NCBI RefSeq assembly: GCF_001423485.1
Contig: NZ_LMOD01000002.1
Location: forward strand, 336,539 to 400,538
From: Microbacterium sp. Leaf320
GTDB taxonomy: Bacteria > Actinomycetota > Actinomycetes > Actinomycetales > Microbacteriaceae
Direction of reading: 5' to 3'
DNA: 64,000 bases
Shown here: piece after piece, positions 27,000 to 36,089 of the stretch
Position numbering within the stretch: position 1 is the first letter of the stretch
How the letters are laid out: each line of letters begins with the position of its first letter
Made by a program: the position numbers and the translations under genes
The notes under the pieces: generated by a model
What the model saw: only the letters and a program-made list of their open reading frames with translations
Told to the model about the DNA's origin: nothing
The model's database searches: none

Positions 27000-27169
27000 G
27001 ATGACCTTTCGGGAGGAGGTGTTCCCGATTTCCGAGAACAGGAGTATTCCAACTCGCGAAGGTGACAGGCAATTACGAGACCGCCGTACTCGAAAAGGAA
27101 CGCTGGATGAACGGCTGGTGACGGTGGCCGACCGACCCGGATGTCGGGACCCCGGCCTAGAGTGTGCGG

Positions 27170-27520
27170 ATGACCCTGGATGCCCGTGCTCGCCTCGAAC
27201 AGCTGCGCGCCCAGGCAGCGGAGCGGGTCGAAGCGACCGGGGTCACGCTCGCCGAGCTCATGCACGACCGGGAGGGCTCGAACGACGACGACGAGCACGA
27301 TCCCGAGGGCGTCACGCTCTCGTCGGAGTGGTCACGCCTGACGGGGCTCGCCGAGGCGGCGGCATCCGAACTCCAGCAGGTCGACGACGCGGTCGCACGA
27401 CTGGATGCCGGCACCTACGGCGCATGTGCCCACTGCGGCCGTCCCATCCCCGAGGCGCGACTCGAGGTGCGCCCGTTCGCCACGCACTGCGTCGCCTGTG
27501 CCGAGAAGCTCGGCCTCTGA
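27170..27520 (+). CDS. DksA/TraR-type C4 zinc-finger protein
   Basis: A 116-residue protein. The N-terminal half is helical (ARLEQLRAQAAERVEATG). The C-terminal zinc finger has the four Cys as CAHC and CVAC with about 18 residues between, preceded by RLDAGTYGACAHCGRPIPEAR-type sequence of the TraR/DksA family. DksA-like proteins enter the RNA polymerase secondary channel; actinobacterial members may have other roles. The ATG at 27170 is preferred over the GTG at 27164. Divergent from phnD and convergent with the serine hydrolase gene, with about 20 bases between stops. Confidence 0.88.
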   Translation: MTLDARARLEQLRAQAAERVEATGVTLAELMHDREGSNDDDEHDPEGVTLSSEWSRLTGLAEAAASELQQVDDAVARLDAGTYGACAHCGRPIPEARLEVRPFATHCVACAEKLGL

Positions 27521-27542
27521 GCCGGGGCTCCCGGGTATCACC

Positions 27543-29078
27543 TCACCAGAGGAACGTGACCCCCACGGCGAACACCGCACCGATCACGGCGACCGCCCAC
27601 CAGTACCATGCGCGGCGGCGAGGCCGGAAGGGCAGCGGCGTCCGCGAACCACGCAGTACCAGGACGCCGATGGCAGCGAGCGCCGGTGCGAGAGCGATGC
27701 CCCACACCCAGCCGCCGACGGAGAACCACGGCCCGCTGTGCCAGAGCAGCAGGAGGCCGAAGGTCGCCCAGATCAGGTCGCCGATCGACGGTAGAAGCGC
27801 CTTCACCCGGAACGTGCGGATCAGGGCGACCAGGCTCAACAGCAGAGCGAGCCCGAAGATGCCCCACGCGATGCCGACCGACGCGCTGTCGATCGCGGGA
27901 ATCGGCGCGCCGGACGCATACGACATGGCGATGTAGTCGGCCGGGGCGGTCGTGTTCGACAGCGCGAGGAAGGCGGTGCCGGCCTCCCGGTCGAGTGTGA
28001 GCATGGTGCGGAAGCCCCCGGTTCCGCCGTTGTGCCACGTCTGCAGGCCGTCGCCGTCGAACGCGGCCGACGTGATCCATCCCCATCCGATCTCGGCGCC
28101 TTCCCCCATGGGTGCGGTCGGGTCGAGAGCGGCTGCGCCCGGGGCCGTGCCGTCGAGGTTGGCCTGCGCCCAGGTCGCCAGGTCGGCGGCGGTCGTGAAG
28201 GTCGACGAACCGGCCGGCAGGTATCCCTCGCCCCACCAGCGCGGCGCGGGTGTGCCGTTCGACAGGAACCCGGGCGCCGCGTCAGCGGGCACTTCGTCGG
28301 CCGTCGCCGCGACGACCGTGTCGTCCATGCCGAGCGGTTCCGTGATGCGGTCCCTCAGCAGGGCCGCGTAGCTATCGGCATCCGCCGCTTCGACGAGTGC
28401 CGTCCCGAGCAGCGAGACGGCGAAGTTCGAATAGACCGAGCCCTGATCGGGGTCGACCGGCGCGACCGCCGCGTCGGCGATCAGCTGCTCGGTCGTGGTC
28501 GTCGCGTAGGGATTCTCGTTCAGGAGGACGCCGGTCAGCGACTCCGCTTCCGCCGTGACACCGAGTCCGGGCAGTCCGGAGGAGTGCTGCGACAGCGAAG
28601 CGAGCGTCACCTCGCCGGCTTCCGTGCCTTCGAGGTCGGGAAGGTGCTCAGCGAGCTGATCCTCGGCCTCGACCTCGCCTCGCTCGATCGCATCGGCGAA
28701 CAGCGCACCCGTGAAGGTCTTGGTGATGGATCCGAGCTCGAACACCGTGTCGGCGGTCGGGGCTCCAGCGTTCGACGGGTCGGCGTCGCCGAGCCCGGCG
28801 AAGACGGCACCGTCGGGGCCGACCTCAGCGACGGAGAGTGCGCGGAAGCTGTCGAGACTCCCGGGCAGGGAGCGGATGCGGTCGGCCAGTGCCTCATCGC
28901 CCGCAGTCGACGCGCTGACCGTCTGATGCTGAGGGCCGATCGCCGCACCGAGCGCGACGCCGACGACCGCTGCCGCGCCGATCACGGCGAGGATCGCTCG
29001 TGTGGGGCGGCGTCGCGGAGCATCCGGCGCGCTCTCGTGGTCGTGCAGGTCGGGGGAAGGGATCGAGGGAGTGGTCAT
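27543..29078 (-). CDS. Membrane-bound serine hydrolase, class C beta-lactamase fold
   Basis: A 511-residue protein. A short cytosolic N-terminus is followed by a membrane anchor helix (residues 27-48). The extracellular class C beta-lactamase/DD-peptidase-like domain has SxxK as SITK near residues 117-120, the Tyr motif YSNFAVSLLG and HNGGTGGFRTML in place of the KTG triad. About four membrane helices close the protein (residues 385-511). Such proteins act as peptidases, esterases or peptidoglycan hydrolases; HNGG-type members are rarely lactamases. It is followed by an ArsR-like regulator gene upstream at 29089. Confidence 0.88.
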   Translation of the reverse strand: MTTPSIPSPDLHDHESAPDAPRRRPTRAILAVIGAAAVVGVALGAAIGPQHQTVSASTAGDEALADRIRSLPGSLDSFRALSVAEVGPDGAVFAGLGDADPSNAGAPTADTVFELGSITKTFTGALFADAIERGEVEAEDQLAEHLPDLEGTEAGEVTLASLSQHSSGLPGLGVTAEAESLTGVLLNENPYATTTTEQLIADAAVAPVDPDQGSVYSNFAVSLLGTALVEAADADSYAALLRDRITEPLGMDDTVVAATADEVPADAAPGFLSNGTPAPRWWGEGYLPAGSSTFTTAADLATWAQANLDGTAPGAAALDPTAPMGEGAEIGWGWITSAAFDGDGLQTWHNGGTGGFRTMLTLDREAGTAFLALSNTTAPADYIAMSYASGAPIPAIDSASVGIAWGIFGLALLLSLVALIRTFRVKALLPSIGDLIWATFGLLLLWHSGPWFSVGGWVWGIALAPALAAIGVLVLRGSRTPLPFRPRRRAWYWWAVAVIGAVFAVGVTFLW

Positions 29079-29088
29079 GGGGGGCTCC

Positions 29089-29637
29089 TCAGCTCGAAGC
29101 GATCATGGTCAGGACGAGAAGGGGAACCACGCGTGCCGCGGGCACCTCGTAGTGCCCGCGGCGCGGAGAGACGAGCCAGCCCGCGCTGACGAGCTGGCGC
29201 AGGTGGTGGTAGAGCTGGCCCGACGAGGCGAGGTGCTCGAGCTGCAGCAGCTCGGCCGTCGTGTGCGCGCCGCGCATCACCTGGCGCACGAGCTCGATGC
29301 GTGCCGGGTGCCCCAGAGCTTCGAGCGGACGGGCGAGGTCGCTCCAGTCATTCGCGAGCAGCCCTTCGGCGTGCAGTCCGTACTGCCAGCGGATGGGGCC
29401 CGCCTGCGTCTCGACCGCGCCGGCCATCATCACGGCCCCCGGCGCACGGCGGCCGAGCTCGTTCACGAACCAGAGCGGATCGTCGGAGCCGGCGGCTTCG
29501 GGCGCAGCATCCGTCGCTTCCGATTCCGCACCGTCGGCGGGTGCGGCAGGGAGAGCGGCGAGTGCGGAGAGTCGCGCGACCTCGTGCTCGAGGTCGGCGA
29601 GCCGGCGCTCGATCGTGCTCTGCTCGTCAGATTCCAT
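29089..29637 (-). CDS. ArsR-like winged-helix regulator
   Basis: A 182-residue protein. An N-terminal coiled-coil stretch (IERRLADLEHEVARLSAL) and an acidic linker precede a winged helix at about residues 105-165. That part shows ALGHPARIELVRQVMRGAHT and LEHLASSGQLYHHLRQLVSAGW, the ArsR pattern with a recognition helix SSGQLYHHLRQL. The end is hydrophobic. No Cys pair for metal sensing is present, so it is not a metal sensor. It is cotranscribed with the serine hydrolase gene, 10 bases apart, and likely controls it. Confidence 0.85.
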   Translation of the reverse strand: MESDEQSTIERRLADLEHEVARLSALAALPAAPADGAESEATDAAPEAAGSDDPLWFVNELGRRAPGAVMMAGAVETQAGPIRWQYGLHAEGLLANDWSDLARPLEALGHPARIELVRQVMRGAHTTAELLQLEHLASSGQLYHHLRQLVSAGWLVSPRRGHYEVPAARVVPLLVLTMIASS

Positions 29638-29732
29638 GATCCGAACCTATCAAAAGTTCGTAATTACGGAAAAAGGGGGATTCTCCGACGGTCGGATCGG
29701 ATGCGGGCGCGGCCCCGAGCACGGATGCCGGT

Positions 29733-30275
29733 TCAGAGGCTCCCGAACGCGATCACCACGCACATCGTGCCGACCGTCAGCAGAATCGGCGCCGCCACGA
29801 TGCCGCACCAGAAGCTCCGGGCCGCCTCCTTGTCGGGCACCAGCGCGGCGATGGCCATGAGCGCCCCGGCGAACACGAAGACCGGTTGCTGAAACACCCA
29901 CGCGAGCGGAATGAAGTGGATGCCGACGACAGCCAGCACGAGGGGCGCGATGAGGTCCTGTCGCTTGCGCCTGGTCGCCCAGATCGCCAGCACGATGATC
30001 GCCACCACCTCGATCCAGAAGACGATCAGATACCAGGTCGACGCTGCGCCACCCCAGCTGATCGCCGTCGGCGCCGACCAGTTGCGGATCGCCGCGGGCA
30101 GACTGATCCCTGCCAGAGCCGCGCCGCCGAGACTGAGCACCCCGAGGATCACGCGCCAGCTCCAGTGCTTCGGCGGGCGCTCCTGCGCCCACCCCGCCCA
30201 CACGAAGGCGGCGATCCCGAAGATCGCCCCGGTCATCAGCAGGTCCCGCGGGAAATCGTCGATGATCATGCCCAC
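29733..30275 (-). CDS. Multi-span membrane protein of unknown function
   Basis: A 180-residue protein with about five or six membrane helices, beginning LLMTGAIFGIAAFVWAGW and ending PILLTVGTMCVVIAFGSL. Positively charged loops (RPPKHW, TRRKRQD) fit the inside-positive rule. It resembles small membrane proteins of Microbacteriaceae that lack a named domain. The gene is on the minus strand, divergent from the gene at 30343. ATG at 30275 or the second one two codons later could be the start. Role unknown. Confidence 0.75.
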   Translation of the reverse strand: MGMIIDDFPRDLLMTGAIFGIAAFVWAGWAQERPPKHWSWRVILGVLSLGGAALAGISLPAAIRNWSAPTAISWGGAASTWYLIVFWIEVVAIIVLAIWATRRKRQDLIAPLVLAVVGIHFIPLAWVFQQPVFVFAGALMAIAALVPDKEAARSFWCGIVAAPILLTVGTMCVVIAFGSL

Positions 30276-30342
30276 AGGCTAACCGGCAGCCGGTGCCGGA
30301 GCAGGCGACTCCGTGAAGCCCGAGAAGTAGGCTGAGGGCATC

Positions 30343-31230
30343 ATGGACGAGTTCATCCGGGGCTTCTGGATCTTTGCGGGCAACTACTGGTGGCTCGCCT
30401 TCCCGATCCTCGGCATGGCCGGCGGCGCGGCGAAGGCGTGGGAGCGCAGCGCGAAGCGCCGGCACGAACGACGCATCGAGACTCTGCGACTCAAGGCCGA
30501 GATCAAGACCGCCCAGCTCGAAGCGCGCAGCGGACGGGCGAAGCGCATCGGCCCGGCGGTCGTCGACACCCGGGCCTCGGTCGCCCCGAACACCCTGCTC
30601 GAGCGCCTCTTCTCTGAGCACGACGAGATCACCGCCCACTGGCTCGACTACGAGCTCGACGTCGCGAAGCTGATCGCCTTCCCCGCCATGAGCGACGGAC
30701 GCCAGCCTCTGGTCGCCGCGTTCCTGCGGGCCAAGAAGACGGCGGATGCGTTGCGCCCGCTGTCTGCCGATTCGACCGTGACCGAGCGGCAGGTCTCGGA
30801 GTACCTCGACGCCGTGGGCGCCTACGCCGTGGCGTTCGAGATCGCAGAGAAGGATGCCCGCCGCCTGCGCGACTCGACCTTCACCGAACCGGAGCGCAAG
30901 CGGCTCGATCGCGCGCAGCAGCTGCTCAAAGTCGCCGTCGACGAATCGGCCACTCAGGCCGAGCGCAACATCGCCTATCGGCGCGTGCGCGACGAGCTCG
31001 AGGGTCTGATCCTGCTGAGCGACGAGGCCGTGCAGGTGCTCGAGAATCAGGTCGCGCGCGAGCTGCCGGCGCACCCGTCACCCGCGCCCGCCACGGGGAC
31101 CACGCCTGAGCCGGAGCCCGAGAGGATCTTCCTTCCCTCCTCGACGAGCTCTCCCGTGACCCGGCCCCGCACAGAGGCGCCTGCCCCCTCGCCCGCGAGC
31201 ACGAACGACGACGGGAAGAACCCGCAGTGA
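30343..31230 (+). CDS. Membrane-anchored coiled-coil protein of unknown function
   Basis: A 295-residue protein. The N-terminal helix FWIFAGNYWWLAFPILGMAG is a membrane anchor, followed by a Lys/Arg/Glu-rich coiled-coil (residues 30-65). The middle is helical, with ERLFSEHDEITAHWLDYELD and a long charged helix up to about residue 230. The last 60 residues are Pro/Thr/Glu-rich and probably disordered. The stop overlaps the ATG of the spermidine-synthase-like gene as in GTGATC. No family recognised; a scaffold-type role inside the membrane is possible. Confidence 0.75.
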   Translation: MDEFIRGFWIFAGNYWWLAFPILGMAGGAAKAWERSAKRRHERRIETLRLKAEIKTAQLEARSGRAKRIGPAVVDTRASVAPNTLLERLFSEHDEITAHWLDYELDVAKLIAFPAMSDGRQPLVAAFLRAKKTADALRPLSADSTVTERQVSEYLDAVGAYAVAFEIAEKDARRLRDSTFTEPERKRLDRAQQLLKVAVDESATQAERNIAYRRVRDELEGLILLSDEAVQVLENQVARELPAHPSPAPATGTTPEPEPERIFLPSSTSSPVTRPRTEAPAPSPASTNDDGKNPQ

Positions 31231-31976
31231 TCACGAGATTCGAAGAACTCGATTGGCAGGAGACGCCGATCGGCGAGCTGACGTTGCGCCGACGCACCCA
31301 GCCTGCGGTCGGCCAGGAGATCTACGAGGTCAAGCTCGGCGACGAATACCTGATGTCGAGCCTGTTCACGGTGGCCGAGGAGGAGCTCTCGAATCTCGGT
31401 CTGGCCGCTGCCTCCGGCGATGACCTCTCGGTCCTGGTCGGTGGCCTCGGGCTCGGATACACGGCGGTCGCGGCGCTGCGCGATGCACGTGTGACGTCGC
31501 TCACCGTGGTCGATCGGCTCGGCGCGGTGATCGGCTGGCACCGAAGGAAGCTGCTGCCCGTGTCGGCTGAGCTCGTCGACGACCCGCGCATGACTCTGGT
31601 CGAAGACGACTTCTTCGCCCTCGTCCGGGCAGCGCCCGCAGACGGCCACCGCGGATACTCCGCGATCCTGCTGGATGTCGACCACTCGCCGCGTCACCAG
31701 CTCGACCCCACGCACGCCGACCTGTACACCGCGGCGGGCCTGCGTGCACTCGACCGGCGCCTCGCTGCCCGTGGCGTCTTCGCGCTGTGGTCGGATGATC
31801 CGCCGGACGACGAGTTCATGGTCGAGATGCACGCGGTGTTCGACGACGCGGTCGCCCATGTGGTCGACTTCGCGAACGCCGTCACGGGCGGAACGTCATC
31901 CAACACCGTGTATGTCGCGCGCAGCCGCGGCGCGGGGGAATCGACGGCCGACCGTCGACCGGGTTCGACGTCGTGA
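31227..31976 (+). CDS. Spermidine synthase-like SAM-fold protein
   Basis: A 249-residue Rossmann-type protein. The SAM or decarboxylated-SAM site is VLVGGLGLGYTAVAAL (residues 70-85), followed by the acidic strand end LTVVDRLGAVIGWH and DSAILLDVDHSP-like YSAILLDVDHSPRHQ. This matches the shortened spermidine-synthase-like proteins of actinobacteria. Those lack a clear putrescine site, so polyamine synthesis is uncertain. GTG start overlaps the preceding stop by 4 bases and the downstream SDR start overlaps its stop, so three genes are coupled. Confidence 0.85.
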   Translation: MITRFEELDWQETPIGELTLRRRTQPAVGQEIYEVKLGDEYLMSSLFTVAEEELSNLGLAAASGDDLSVLVGGLGLGYTAVAALRDARVTSLTVVDRLGAVIGWHRRKLLPVSAELVDDPRMTLVEDDFFALVRAAPADGHRGYSAILLDVDHSPRHQLDPTHADLYTAAGLRALDRRLAARGVFALWSDDPPDDEFMVEMHAVFDDAVAHVVDFANAVTGGTSSNTVYVARSRGAGESTADRRPGSTS

Positions 31977-32812
31977 CCGCGAAGACGGTCGTCCTCACCG
32001 GCGCATCCGACGGCATCGGCGCAGCATCCGCACGCCAGCTCGCGGCATCCGGTCACCGGCTGATCCTGGTCGGACGGTCTCTCGAGAAGACGCGCGCCGT
32101 CGCCGCCGACACCGGCGCCGAATGGTTCACCGCCGACTTCACCCGGTTGGATGACGTGCGCGAGCTCGCCGTCAAGATCGCCGACGCCGTCGGAGACGGC
32201 GGGATCGACGTGCTCGCCAACAACGCGGGCGGCATCTTCGGGGACCAGACTCCGACGGTCGACGGCTTCGAGAAGACGCTGCAGGTGAACCACCTGGCGC
32301 CGTTCCTGCTGACGAACCTGCTGCTGCCTCAGCTGCGCACCGGTCATGCGGCGATCATCAACACGTCGAGTGTCGCGCATCGCCTGTTCGCGAAGCTCGA
32401 CATCGACGACCTCGACAACCGCAAGGACTTCAGCGCGAACCGCGCCTACGGAGACGCGAAGCTCGCCAACGTGCTCTTCACGAAGAGCCTGCACACGAAG
32501 TTCCACGGCGAGGGGCTGACCTCCGTCGCCTTCCACCCCGGCACCGTGCAGACCAACTTCGCGTCCGACTCGAACACTCTCATGCGGTTCGTCTACCGCA
32601 CTCCGTTGGGGCGCCTGCTGCTGATCAGCAGCGAGAAAGGCGGCAGCACGCTGAGCTGGTTCATCGAGGGCACGCCCGACGAGACCTGGATCTCGGGCGA
32701 GTACTACGACGAGCGCGTGCTGACCCATCGCGTGAACCCGCGGATCGAGGATGCCGCGCTGGCCGAGGCGCTCTGGCAGAAGAGCGCCGAGCTCGTCGGG
32801 ATCGACGCCTGA
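31973..32812 (+). CDS. Short-chain dehydrogenase/reductase
   Basis: A 279-residue SDR. NAD(P)-binding TGASDGIG (residues 9-16), NNAGG near residue 82, the active serine in INTSSVAH and the YxxxK pair as YGDAKLANVLF identify the classical/retinol-dehydrogenase-like subgroup. The GTG at 31973 overlaps the previous stop by four bases. Typical oxidation of an alcohol or reduction of a ketone with NADP is expected; the substrate is not readable. End of a plus-strand run of three genes. Confidence 0.9.
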   Translation: MTAKTVVLTGASDGIGAASARQLAASGHRLILVGRSLEKTRAVAADTGAEWFTADFTRLDDVRELAVKIADAVGDGGIDVLANNAGGIFGDQTPTVDGFEKTLQVNHLAPFLLTNLLLPQLRTGHAAIINTSSVAHRLFAKLDIDDLDNRKDFSANRAYGDAKLANVLFTKSLHTKFHGEGLTSVAFHPGTVQTNFASDSNTLMRFVYRTPLGRLLLISSEKGGSTLSWFIEGTPDETWISGEYYDERVLTHRVNPRIEDAALAEALWQKSAELVGIDA

Positions 32813-33149
32813 GCGCATCACGGCCCGGCTGTTCGATCGCACGAACTGCGACAGGAGCACCCAGCCACGCATCACGGACCGCATGGATCTCGCGCCCAGC
32901 AGGCAGGAGTATGCTGGCACACCGGGTCACGTGACCCCTTCAGAGCGCGAGAGGCGGTGATGGCGATGTCCGGTGATAGTTGCGACGCCGCCTTCGTTGC
33001 GTCGCGTCTGACTGCATCCGTGCGTTGAGCTCCGGCTCCGCACCTGCACGTCCTGCTCCGCAGCCGTCGGCGGCGTCATCCGCCCCCTGACGAAATACTG
33101 CGCACGCCCTCTCTGACGAGGCAGTGCGCCTGCGAGAACGGAGCCAGTC
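32813..33149. other. Gap before corA with palindrome GGGTCACGTGACCC
   Basis: A perfect 14-bp palindrome GGGTCAC|GTGACCC lies at 32924-32937, about 213 bases before the corA ATG. A second inverted pair GCGCAC/GTGCGC occurs at 33090-33128, close to the corA start. No magnesium-type M-box could be recognised. These are candidate regulatory sites. No gene seen in the gap. Confidence 0.45.
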
Positions 33150-34151
33150 ATGGCCCTCATCGACAACGGCGTGTACGTCCACGGACGTCGCGTGGAGACC
33201 CCGAAGAACCTCGACGAGACCTACCGGTCGCTCGATGCCCACGGGGGCATCGCCTGGATCGGCCTCTACCGGCCGAGCCCGCAGGAGGTAGCCTCGGTCG
33301 CCCGCGAGTTCGACCTGCATCCACTCGCCGTCGAAGACGCACTCTCGGGGCATCAGCGGTCGAAGGTCGAGCGCTACGGCGACACGCTCTTCGCCGTGTT
33401 GCGCCCTGCGCGCTACCGCGACGAGCAGGAGTCGATCGAGTTCGGCGAACTGCACCTGTTCGTGGGACCCGATTTCGTGGTCACGATCCGGCACGCCGAG
33501 TCGCCCGACCTCGTGGGCGTGCGCCGCCGCATGGAAGCACACCCCGAGCTGCTCGCGATGGGCCCGGAGGCGGTGTTCTACGCGATCCTCGATGAGGTCG
33601 TCGACGGCTACGAGCCGATCGTCACCGGGCTGCTCAACGACATCGACGAGATCGAGGATCAGCTCTTCGGCGACAGCGACGACGACGCACTGTCGCGCCG
33701 CATCTACGAGCTCTCGCGCGAGGTCATCAACTTCCAGCGGGCGGTGCACCCCCTCGCCGGGATGCTCGAATGGCTGCGCCGCGGGTCCGAGAAGTACCGC
33801 ATCGATGAGGAGCTGCAGCGCTCGCTGCGTGACGTGCTCGACCACGTCATCCGGGTCAATGAGCGGGTCGATTCGTTCCGCGCGATCCTCGAGAACGCCC
33901 TCACCGTGCATTCCGCTCTGGTCGCCCGGCGCCAGACCGAAGCGGGGCTGGCGCAGAACGACGAGATCAAGAGGATCTCATCGTGGGCGGCGATCATCTT
34001 CGCCCCCACGCTCGTCGGCACGGTCTACGGCATGAACTTCGATGTCATGCCCGAGCTGCACTGGGTGCACGGGTATCCGATGGCGATCGGCGCGATGGCC
34101 GCCTTCGCGGTCGCCCTCTACGGGGTGTTCAAGTACAAGAAGTGGTTGTGA
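33150..34151 (+). CDS. corA: CorA-type magnesium/cobalt transporter
   Basis: A 333-residue CorA family protein. The large cytosolic N-terminal alpha/beta domain contains LYRPSPQEVASVAREF and HPLAVEDALSGHQRSKVERY. The helix bundle follows, and then two membrane helices near the end (residues 275-330). The selectivity motif YGMNF is at about residues 293-297, with the outer loop MPELHWVHG. Pentameric ion channel for Mg2+ or Co2+. ATG at 33150 with GGAG about ten bases upstream. Single-gene unit. Known M-box control is not visible in the leader. Confidence 0.93.
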   Translation: MALIDNGVYVHGRRVETPKNLDETYRSLDAHGGIAWIGLYRPSPQEVASVAREFDLHPLAVEDALSGHQRSKVERYGDTLFAVLRPARYRDEQESIEFGELHLFVGPDFVVTIRHAESPDLVGVRRRMEAHPELLAMGPEAVFYAILDEVVDGYEPIVTGLLNDIDEIEDQLFGDSDDDALSRRIYELSREVINFQRAVHPLAGMLEWLRRGSEKYRIDEELQRSLRDVLDHVIRVNERVDSFRAILENALTVHSALVARRQTEAGLAQNDEIKRISSWAAIIFAPTLVGTVYGMNFDVMPELHWVHGYPMAIGAMAAFAVALYGVFKYKKWL

Positions 34152-34202
34152 CGCCGGGCGGGCTCAGCGAACGTCGCCGCTGAGCCTGTCGGTCTCGACC
34201 GT

Positions 34203-34679
34203 CTAGGCCTCGGAGCCGCCGTCGCGATCGCGCACCTCGATGCTGGCGACCTCGAGGTCGTCGTCGAGCTGCACGAGGATCCGGGAATCCGGGAACTGCT
34301 TCGGCGCGTCGAAGGCGATCAGTACCGCATCGGCGAACACCACGACGGAGGTGGCCTCGAGGTCGTCACGAAGGTCGGTCTGCTCGAGCACCGGCTCGTC
34401 GTCGACCGCCTCGTCGATGTCGTCGGCGACCTCGTCGATCACCGCACGCCACCGCGACTCGGACACCGACAGGATGCGGGCGATCGCCCCGAGCAGCGCG
34501 TCGGCGTCGAGGCTCTCTTCGTCATCGTCGAGCTCGGGGTCGACGTTCACCGTGACGACCGCACCGGCCGCGTCGATAGTCGCCCGGCCGTACACGAGAT
34601 CGTTCTCCGCGACCGGATCATCGAGCAGGCCGCTGTCGACGATGCGGGCGAGGAGGTCATCGAGCAGAGGGGAAGCCAT
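34203..34679 (-). CDS. Acidic cytosolic protein of unknown function
   Basis: A 158-residue, very acidic protein with no membrane helix. It begins ASPLLDDLLARIVDSGLLDD and has Asp/Glu runs such as PELDDDEESLDADALL and IDEVADDIDEAVDDEPVL. The second half alternates beta-type stretches (SVVVFADAVLIAFD, ILVQLDDDLEVASIEVRD). Length and composition fit a conserved small protein of Microbacteriaceae, but I recognise no domain. The gene is on the opposite strand to corA, ends about 52 bases after its stop and is divergent from the SGNH gene. Confidence 0.65.
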   Translation of the reverse strand: MASPLLDDLLARIVDSGLLDDPVAENDLVYGRATIDAAGAVVTVNVDPELDDDEESLDADALLGAIARILSVSESRWRAVIDEVADDIDEAVDDEPVLEQTDLRDDLEATSVVVFADAVLIAFDAPKQFPDSRILVQLDDDLEVASIEVRDRDGGSEA

Positions 34680-34720
34680 GAGACCAGTCTTCCACTGACG
34701 CCGCCGCTAGTCTTTAGGGC

Positions 34721-35452
34721 GTGCCGAACGCCGAATCCCCCGCATCCGCCGCATCCGATCTCCGCCGCCTCGCAGACGCGCTCGCAGGCGCCGAGCCACT
34801 GAACTGGGTCATCACCGGCGACTCGATCACGCACGGACTCGTGCACACGCAGGGCGGCCGCAGCTACGCCGAGCATCTGCACGAGCTGATCCGCGGCGAA
34901 CTCGACCGCACCCGCGATGCCGTCATCAACACGGCGATCAGCGGGCACCGCATCACCGACATCCTCGGCGACTGGGATCGGCGCATCGCGACGTGGAATC
35001 CCGACATCGTGACCCTGATGATCGGCACCAACGACATGGCGACCGGCCCCGGCCAGGTCACCGTCGAGCCTTCGGACTTCGCCGCTTCGCTGCGCGATTT
35101 CGTCACGCGCGCACGGGCGGCGGGCGCGATCGTCGTACTGCAGACCCCACCGTCGGTCGACATCCCGAACGCGCCGGGCCGCGAGCGGATCGTCGAGTTC
35201 GCGGATGCCGTGCGCCAGGTCGCCGCAACGGAAGACGTGATCCTCGTCGACCAGCACGCGCGCTTCACCGACCTCGGCAACGGCGGCGTGCCGTGGGGGA
35301 TGATGAACGATCCGTTCCACCCGAACGCCGCAGGTCACGCCGCTCTCGCACTCGAACTCGCGAAAGCCCTCGACATCTGCCCGCAGCCAGACCGCGACCG
35401 GACCCTGCCGCTGCTCGAGGCGAGGGTGATGGCGGCGCGCCTGAACGGTTAG
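34721..35452 (+). CDS. SGNH/GDSL hydrolase
   Basis: A 243-residue hydrolase of the SGNH fold. Block I is ITGDSITHG with the catalytic Ser (residue about 35). Block II holds the Gly in NTAISGHR, block III is MIGTNDMA with the Asn, and block V is DPFHPNAAGH with the catalytic Asp and His. It lacks a signal peptide and membrane helix, so it is cytosolic. It probably cleaves an ester such as an acetyl group on a carbohydrate or lipid. Start is GTG at 34721; the TA-rich stretch before it has no obvious ribosome site. Confidence 0.88.
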   Translation: MPNAESPASAASDLRRLADALAGAEPLNWVITGDSITHGLVHTQGGRSYAEHLHELIRGELDRTRDAVINTAISGHRITDILGDWDRRIATWNPDIVTLMIGTNDMATGPGQVTVEPSDFAASLRDFVTRARAAGAIVVLQTPPSVDIPNAPGRERIVEFADAVRQVAATEDVILVDQHARFTDLGNGGVPWGMMNDPFHPNAAGHAALALELAKALDICPQPDRDRTLPLLEARVMAARLNG

Positions 35453-35461
35453 CCTGGCGCC

Positions 35462-36055
35462 CTAGAGCGACGCCAGCAGCTCCGTCATCTCGGCGACCTC
35501 GGACGTCTGCGCATCGACGATGTCCTGCGCGAGGCTGACGGCATCCGCGTTCTCACCGTCGGCGACCTCCGTCTCAGCCATCTCGATCGCGCCCTCGTGG
35601 TGCTCGATCATCTGCTCGAGGAAAAGCCTCGACGCGTCATCCGCGCTTGCTGCCTCGAGAGCGTCCATGTCATCGTCGCTCATCATCCCGTCGCCGTGGC
35701 CCATCCCGCCCCCGGAGCCGGCATCGACGCCCCAGTCGTCGAGCCACCCCTGAAGCTGCTCGATCTCCGGGCCCTGGGCGGCTTTGATCCTCGTGGCGAG
35801 GTCCTCGACGCGAGGATCGATCCCCTCGTCGGCCAGCACGATGTCAGCCATCTCGATCGCCTGCTGGTGATGCGGGATCATCATGGTCGCGAACATCACA
35901 TCGGCAGAGTTCACGCCCGCGATCGGAGCGTCGGACGATGAGTGATCCATGCCCGGCATCGACGAATCGTCGCCGGGAGTGGTGGTCGCGCACCCCGCGA
36001 GCGCGATCGCTCCGGAGAGCAGCAGTGCGGCCACAGCCGCAGTTCGTCTGGTCAT
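35462..36055 (-). CDS. DUF305 family lipoprotein, copper-associated type
   Basis: A 197-residue secreted lipoprotein. Signal peptide with lipobox AGC (Cys about residue 22) is followed by a Met/His-rich linker (SSMPGMDHSSSD). Two tandem DUF305 units carry the His pairs MIPHHQQAIEMA and MIEHHEGAIEMAE, with a Met/Gly/His-rich segment (GGGMGHGDGMMSDDDMD) between. DUF305 proteins occur in copper and silver handling regions and bind metal. A perfect copper-repressor-like palindrome at 36090-36108 lies about 35 bases upstream, supporting control by a CsoR-type regulator encoded elsewhere. Confidence 0.88.
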   Translation of the reverse strand: MTRRTAAVAALLLSGAIALAGCATTTPGDDSSMPGMDHSSSDAPIAGVNSADVMFATMMIPHHQQAIEMADIVLADEGIDPRVEDLATRIKAAQGPEIEQLQGWLDDWGVDAGSGGGMGHGDGMMSDDDMDALEAASADDASRLFLEQMIEHHEGAIEMAETEVADGENADAVSLAQDIVDAQTSEVAEMTELLASL

Positions 36056-36089
36056 CGCAGCCTCTCCTTCGGGTCGTCGGTGCTCCGAT

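Noticed and set aside
32813..33149. M-box magnesium riboswitch before corA
   Set aside because: No matching conserved helices could be found by eye; only simple inverted repeats.
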